Below, one piece after another: positions 60,637 through 64,000 of a DNA stretch of 64,000 nt. The translations under genes were made by a program, and so were the position numbers. The notes beneath the pieces are model-generated. The model ran no database searches, had not been told where the DNA came from, and saw only the letters and a program-made list of their open reading frames with translations. Origin of the DNA: Streptomyces genisteinicus (GTDB taxonomy: Bacteria > Actinomycetota > Actinomycetes > Streptomycetales > Streptomycetaceae); the NCBI RefSeq assembly GCF_014489615.1, contig NZ_CP060825.1, positions 7,567,891-7,631,890 on the forward strand, given 5' to 3'. The stretch's first letter is position 1, and every line of letters starts with the position of its first letter.

Positions 60637-60996
60637 TCAGTCGTGCGAAGCGGCGCCCGTCACGCGGTGGTCGGCGTGACTGAGCGCCTCCATCACCAGG
60701 CGCCGGAGGTGACCGTCGACCAGGCGGTAGCGCACGTGGCGCCCCTCCCGCCGCGCCACCAGCAACCCCGCGATGCGCAGCTTCGCCAGGTGCTGGCTCA
60801 CCGCAGTGCGCGAGGCGGAGCACCGCTCGGTCAGCGTTCCCACGTCCGCCTCGTCCTGGGCCAGCAGCCACAGCAGATGCAGTCGCGTCGGATCGGCGAG
60901 CATCGCGAACACCGAGGCAGCCTCGCTCAGCCGTTGCTCGTCGATTTCCCGCTGATGCGGAGAGTTCGCATCTGACACGGCATCGCTGGTGGACAT
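60637..60996 (-). CDS. ArsR/SmtB-family metal sensor (CzrA/KmtR-like)
   Basis: 119 residues starting MSTSDAVSDANSPHQ. HTH in CSASRTAVSQHLAKLRIAGLLVARREGRHVRY, and a complete alpha-5 metal site D-x-H-x10-H-x2-H in DGHLRRLVMEALSHADH. That site binds Zn, Co or Ni at the dimer interface and releases DNA. Divergent from an MFS exporter with a His-rich tail, which it almost certainly represses. Confidence 0.9.
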   Translation of the reverse strand: MSTSDAVSDANSPHQREIDEQRLSEAASVFAMLADPTRLHLLWLLAQDEADVGTLTERCSASRTAVSQHLAKLRIAGLLVARREGRHVRYRLVDGHLRRLVMEALSHADHRVTGAASHD

Positions 60997-61050
60997 GCGG
61001 CCAGAGTAGACGGCCCCCGCAACAGCCACCTCCACGCAACGATTCATTCC

Positions 61051-61070
61051 TGTGCGCACATGTGCACATG
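61051..61070. promoter_or_regulatory. Candidate ArsR-type operator
   Basis: TGTGCGCACATGTGCACATG, with a perfect 10-bp palindrome GCACATGTGC at 61056-61065, lies between the sensor and the MFS gene, 43-62 bases before the MFS ATG. The 5' flank is AT-rich. Confidence 0.65.
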
Positions 61071-61112
61071 TTGAGTACGGTGACAGGACCATCACACCGA
61101 CGAAGGGCGGCC

Positions 61113-62462
61113 ATGCTCACGGTCCTGCGCAACCGCGCCTTCCGGAACCTGTTCACCGCCCAGGTCACTGCCCTCCTCGGCACCGGCCTCGCCACCGTCG
61201 CCCTCGGCCTCCTCGCCTACGACATCGCAGGCCCCGACGCCGGATCCGTCCTCGGTACCGCCCTCGCGATCAAGATGGTCGCCTACGTCGCCCTCGCCCC
61301 CATCCTGACCGCCCTCGCCGGCCGCCTTCCCCGCCGCGCCCTCCTCATCAGCGCCGACACCCTGCGAGCCGCCGTCGCCCTCGCCCTCCCCTTCGCGGGC
61401 GAGATCTGGCACGTCTACACCCTGATCTTCGTCCTCCAGGCCGCGTCGGCCGCCTTCACACCCACCTTCCAGGCCGCCCTCCCCGACGTCCTTCCCGACG
61501 AACGGGACTACACGCAGGCACTCTCCCTCTCCCGCCTCGCCTACGACACCGAAAGCCTCGCCAGCCCCGCCCTGGCCGCAGCCCTCCTCACCTTCACGAC
61601 ATACAACTGGCTCTTCCTCGGCACCGCAGCGGGCTTCCTCGCCTCCGCCGCCCTCGTCCTCAGCGCCGCACTGCCCAAGCACACCCCCACCACCGTCACC
61701 CCCCGCCGGCGCCTCGCGAACCTGAGAGCCGACATACGCCACTTCTTCACCACCCCACAACTGCGCGCCCTGTTCTGGATGGACATGGCAGTCGCCACCG
61801 CAGGCGCCCTCGTCCTGGTCAACACCGTCGTATACGTCCGCGAACACCTCGACCTCACCACCGCAGACGTCGCCCTCGCCCTCGGCGCCTACGGCACCGG
61901 GTCCATGACCGCCGCCCTCCTCATCCCCCGGGCGCTCGGCAGACTCAGCGACCGCCGACTCATGCTCACCGGCGCCCTCAGCCTGCCCGCCGTCCACACC
62001 GCCACAGCCGCCATCACCACCGCACCCACCGGAACCTGGCGCTGGCCGGCACTCCTCACCGCCTGGTGCGCCTTCGGCGCCGCCTGCTCCACGGTCCTCA
62101 CCCCCGCAGGCCGCCTCCTGCGCCGCGCCGCCGGCACCCCCGAACAGCGCACCGGCATCTTCGCCACCCAGTTCTCCCTCTCACACGCCTGCTGGCTGCT
62201 CACCTACCCCCTCGCCGGATGGCTCGGCGCCGCAGCCGGCCTCCAGGCAGCCGTCACCGCGCTCGGCCTCCTCTCCCTGGCCACCGCCCTGCTCGCCGTC
62301 CACGCCTGGCCGAAGCGAGCAACAGAACAGCACCACCACGCCGAAGAACACATCCACACCAACCTCCCACCCGCCCACCCCCACCTGACCGACGCCATCG
62401 CCGTCCCCACCGGCTTCCGCCACCGCCACACCCTCCACCCCGACAGCCTCCACACCGCATAG
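61113..62462 (+). CDS. MFS transporter with a His-rich C-terminal tail, probable metal efflux
   Basis: 449 residues; the ATG at 61113 follows AAGGGCGG. Twelve hydrophobic segments; MFS loop motif in LTALAGRLPRRALLIS (~66-81) and again in ALGRLSDRRLML. The last ~45 residues hold ~11 His (EQHHHAEEHIHT, HPHL, FRHRHTLHPDSLH), a likely metal-collecting tail like that of NreB-type nickel exporters. Codon use is unusually rich in CTC/GCC with long C runs compared with the neighbours, suggesting recent transfer. Under control of the divergent ArsR gene. Confidence 0.88.
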   Translation: MLTVLRNRAFRNLFTAQVTALLGTGLATVALGLLAYDIAGPDAGSVLGTALAIKMVAYVALAPILTALAGRLPRRALLISADTLRAAVALALPFAGEIWHVYTLIFVLQAASAAFTPTFQAALPDVLPDERDYTQALSLSRLAYDTESLASPALAAALLTFTTYNWLFLGTAAGFLASAALVLSAALPKHTPTTVTPRRRLANLRADIRHFFTTPQLRALFWMDMAVATAGALVLVNTVVYVREHLDLTTADVALALGAYGTGSMTAALLIPRALGRLSDRRLMLTGALSLPAVHTATAAITTAPTGTWRWPALLTAWCAFGAACSTVLTPAGRLLRRAAGTPEQRTGIFATQFSLSHACWLLTYPLAGWLGAAAGLQAAVTALGLLSLATALLAVHAWPKRATEQHHHAEEHIHTNLPPAHPHLTDAIAVPTGFRHRHTLHPDSLHTA

Positions 62463-62793
62463 ACAGTCCGCTGACGCCCCGCCGACGCGGGAGTTTGTCC
62501 TGCGCCCGCCGGCCCGTGGCGCGTCGGCCTGGGTCCGTCGTGCCTCAAAGGGAGCATCAGCGAGCCAGCGCACGATGGCGGCGTACTGGTTCGGCGGGCA
62601 GCCTCCGATGGTCACGACTCTGGTGTCGGTCTGGCGGTTGAGGGTGCGCTCCCGGGGCCGGCACTGGCTGGCGGTAGAGGCGGCCGCCCGAGCGGCCCGG
62701 TGCGGGCTGCGAGGGGGTGGCAGCGCCCCGGCACGGGGGACGGTGGCGGGCGTTGCCGTGGATTTCCGCGGCTCGGTTGGGGAGTCGGGGATA
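62463..62793. other. Gene-free region between MFS gene and TetR fragment
   Basis: 331 bases. A minus-strand stretch reading IGGCPPNQYAAIVRWLADAP (~62555-62615) has a protein-like look but no recognised family and no full gene. Probably debris. Confidence 0.35.
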
Positions 62794-62958
62794 TTACGGC
62801 TGTTGCACTTCGGTGAGTGCCAGAAGTTCCGCTCGGGCTCGGGCGAGTTGCTCGGGGGTTAGGTACGGGGAGTGCATCGCGGCGATCAGCCCTTCCGCGG
62901 CGTAACGGATGATCAGGGCTCGTTCCGGGGGCAGGCCGTCCGCGTCGAAGGCTTCGAG
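62794..62958 (-). pseudogene. C-terminal fragment of a TetR-family regulator
   Basis: The frame ending at 62794 reads VLEAFDADGLPPERALIIRY, AAEGLIAAMHSPYLTPEQLA and ARAELLALTEVQQP, typical of the ligand-domain end of TetR regulators. The N-terminal DNA-binding half is absent; at ~62958 the sequence turns into helicase coding sequence. A truncated gene. Confidence 0.6.
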
Positions 62959-63941
62959 CACGCCAGCTCCTGCGGCAGCGGATCGAACGCCCCCGGCCCA
63001 CCCGCTTCCACCGGCCGACCTGTTTCTGCGCGGTTCGGCCGCGGCGGGCGTGCCGTCCAGATCTGTGGTGTCGCCGTCATGTACAGGCGCCGCATCGCCG
63101 GCAGCTGCTCCTGGTCGTGGACGGCGGCCCATGCCTTGCCCAGCGAACCCGACGTCCGGTGGGCTTCATCCACTGCCACGAGGTCGAAGACGTCCATGGG
63201 GAGGCCGTAGGCGCCTTCGTGTGCCTCGGTCAGGACTGGGAGGGACGAGTACGTGGCGAACACGGTCACCGGTCCTCTGCCTCAGTGCAGCGCCAGCTTG
63301 GGCGAACTCGTCGTCGACGGGACACCGAGCGAGTACAACCGGGGATCATTCTGCATCGAGCACACCGCCACCATCGGACCGGCATGCCCGAACTCCCGCA
63401 CCGTCTGAGACAACAACGCCAGCGTCGGAACGAGAACCAACACACGGCCCTTCGGCGCAATCCGCTGCGCGGCAGCAGCGGCAATGAACGTCTTTCCCGT
63501 TCCACAGGCCGCGTGAACCTGACCACGTAATCCATTCTCGGGAATGCGATGACCGGGCCGGATTTCGAGACCGGAGACGATAGCTTCCACCGCTTCCGCC
63601 TGATGCGGGCGGAGCGTGATGTCACCGGCCATGAAGATCTCCAGACGCCAGAGATGGTGTGCTTCCTCACGGGATACTACTCGCTGCATCATCTGTGAGG
63701 CAGCCTCTTCCTCAAGTTGCATCACTCGGCTGAAAGCAGTCGGATCCCGGGCACGTAAGCCACGGCTACGGGTAAGCTGTCCGAGGTGGCATCGAAGTGA
63801 CGGCCTGTCAGAAGCCAAGAGATCAGGCACGCTCAACTCCACTCCCAACGCTTTACGGAGTTGAGCCCCTCCGAACGGTCCGAGACCCCCGGGGACCGGT
63901 TCGGCCGACCCCTGGGGGGTGGTGCCCCAAGATCCAAGATT
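62958..63941 (-). pseudogene. Decayed DEAD/DEAH-box helicase gene
   Basis: Reading from 63941 downwards: GGLGPFGGAQLRKALGVELS, LRPHQAEAVEAIV, the Walker A AACGTGKTFIAA, then KLALH, an in-frame TGA at 63282-63284, GRGPVTVFATYSSL, the DEAH box VAVDEAHRTSG, MTATPQIW and DPLPQELACS. The frame is unchanged across the TGA and the position suits a Trp, so one TGG-to-TGA change is enough to explain it. After ELACS the gene is cut off by the TetR fragment, losing the second RecA domain. No ATG/GTG start is clear; a stop lies at 63942-63944. Helicases of this kind are common near Streptomyces chromosome ends. Confidence 0.75.
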
Positions 63942-64000
63942 CTACCCAGTAGACATCATGATGCACGATCACCCCGTCCTCGTTGCTGCCCGGCGGAGCT
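63942..64000. other. Right edge, no gene seen
   Basis: The last 59 bases are AT-richer (ATCATGATGCACGATC, with the ATCATGAT palindrome) and carry no recognisable coding sequence. Confidence 0.3.

Noticed and set aside
1..64000. tRNA or rRNA genes
   Set aside because: No T-loop GGTTCGA-type segment with matching acceptor arms and no rRNA-like conserved stretch was noticed on either strand.
62463..64000. Insertion sequence or transposon as the cause of the broken genes at the right end
   Set aside because: No transposase motif, terminal inverted repeats or target-site duplication seen; a short-homology deletion explains the TetR/helicase junction better.

Overview
The window is very GC-rich and gene-dense, with extreme third-position G/C bias, frequent GTG and TTG starts, many ATGA/GTGA stop-start overlaps and a SapB (ram/amf) morphogen cluster. 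Together these point to a Streptomyces (Actinomycetota). The right end carries heavy-metal efflux cassettes, broken genes and a decayed DEAD/DEAH helicase. That is what one expects towards an arm of a linear Streptomyces replicon, but position cannot be proved from 64 kb.

Layout. 1-6.2 kb: the SapB cluster, with the end of a class III lanthipeptide synthetase (ramC/amfT), the precursor ramS, two ABC half-transporters, and the convergent regulator ramR. 6.6-9.5 kb: a two-gene MoxR ATPase / metallopeptidase-like VWA pair. 9.5-15 kb: a GOLPH3-like protein, a GH13 alpha-glucosidase, and a coupled TPR/polyprenyl diphosphate synthase pair. 15-28 kb: mostly single genes, namely a GNAT acetyltransferase, a stand-alone TsaD-like protein, a DrrAB-type ABC exporter with twin operators, an FhuF-like reductase, lipoproteins, a small secreted peptide followed by a Cys-rich protein, a HEAT/LRV-like repeat protein, a methyltransferase and a VOC protein.

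28.8-41.8 kb: a five-gene operon on the minus strand, almost entirely linked by 4-base overlaps. Its order is DUF4132-like protein, a 1722-residue uncharacterised protein, MoxR-type AAA ATPase, a 1312-residue DUF5682+VWA protein, and a SWIM zinc-finger protein. It looks like a single machine of unknown function. 42.8-48.0 kb: a betB-betA-betT operon for choline uptake and oxidation to glycine betaine. 48.4-50.7 kb: a SulP transporter divergent from a MerR regulator around a palindrome. 51-57 kb: secreted proteins (I36 inhibitor-like, M23 peptidase with an I36-like tail, GH19 chitinase with two chitin-binding modules and a chitin-type promoter repeat). Among them is the most striking gene of the window, at 53778-54548. 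It encodes a 256-residue protein whose two halves resemble eukaryotic histones H2A and H2B in that order, and it lies next to a Suppressor-of-fused (SUFU) family gene.

57.5-62.5 kb: two metal-efflux cassettes, each an ArsR/SmtB sensor with a complete alpha-5 metal site, divergent from its exporter (a P1B-4 ATPase and an MFS protein with a His-rich tail). A broken [2Fe-2S] ferredoxin-like gene lies between them. 62.8-63.95 kb: a TetR C-terminal fragment fused by a deletion junction to a helicase pseudogene interrupted by an in-frame TGA.

All calls come from reading the sequence and remembered family features. No database search was run.
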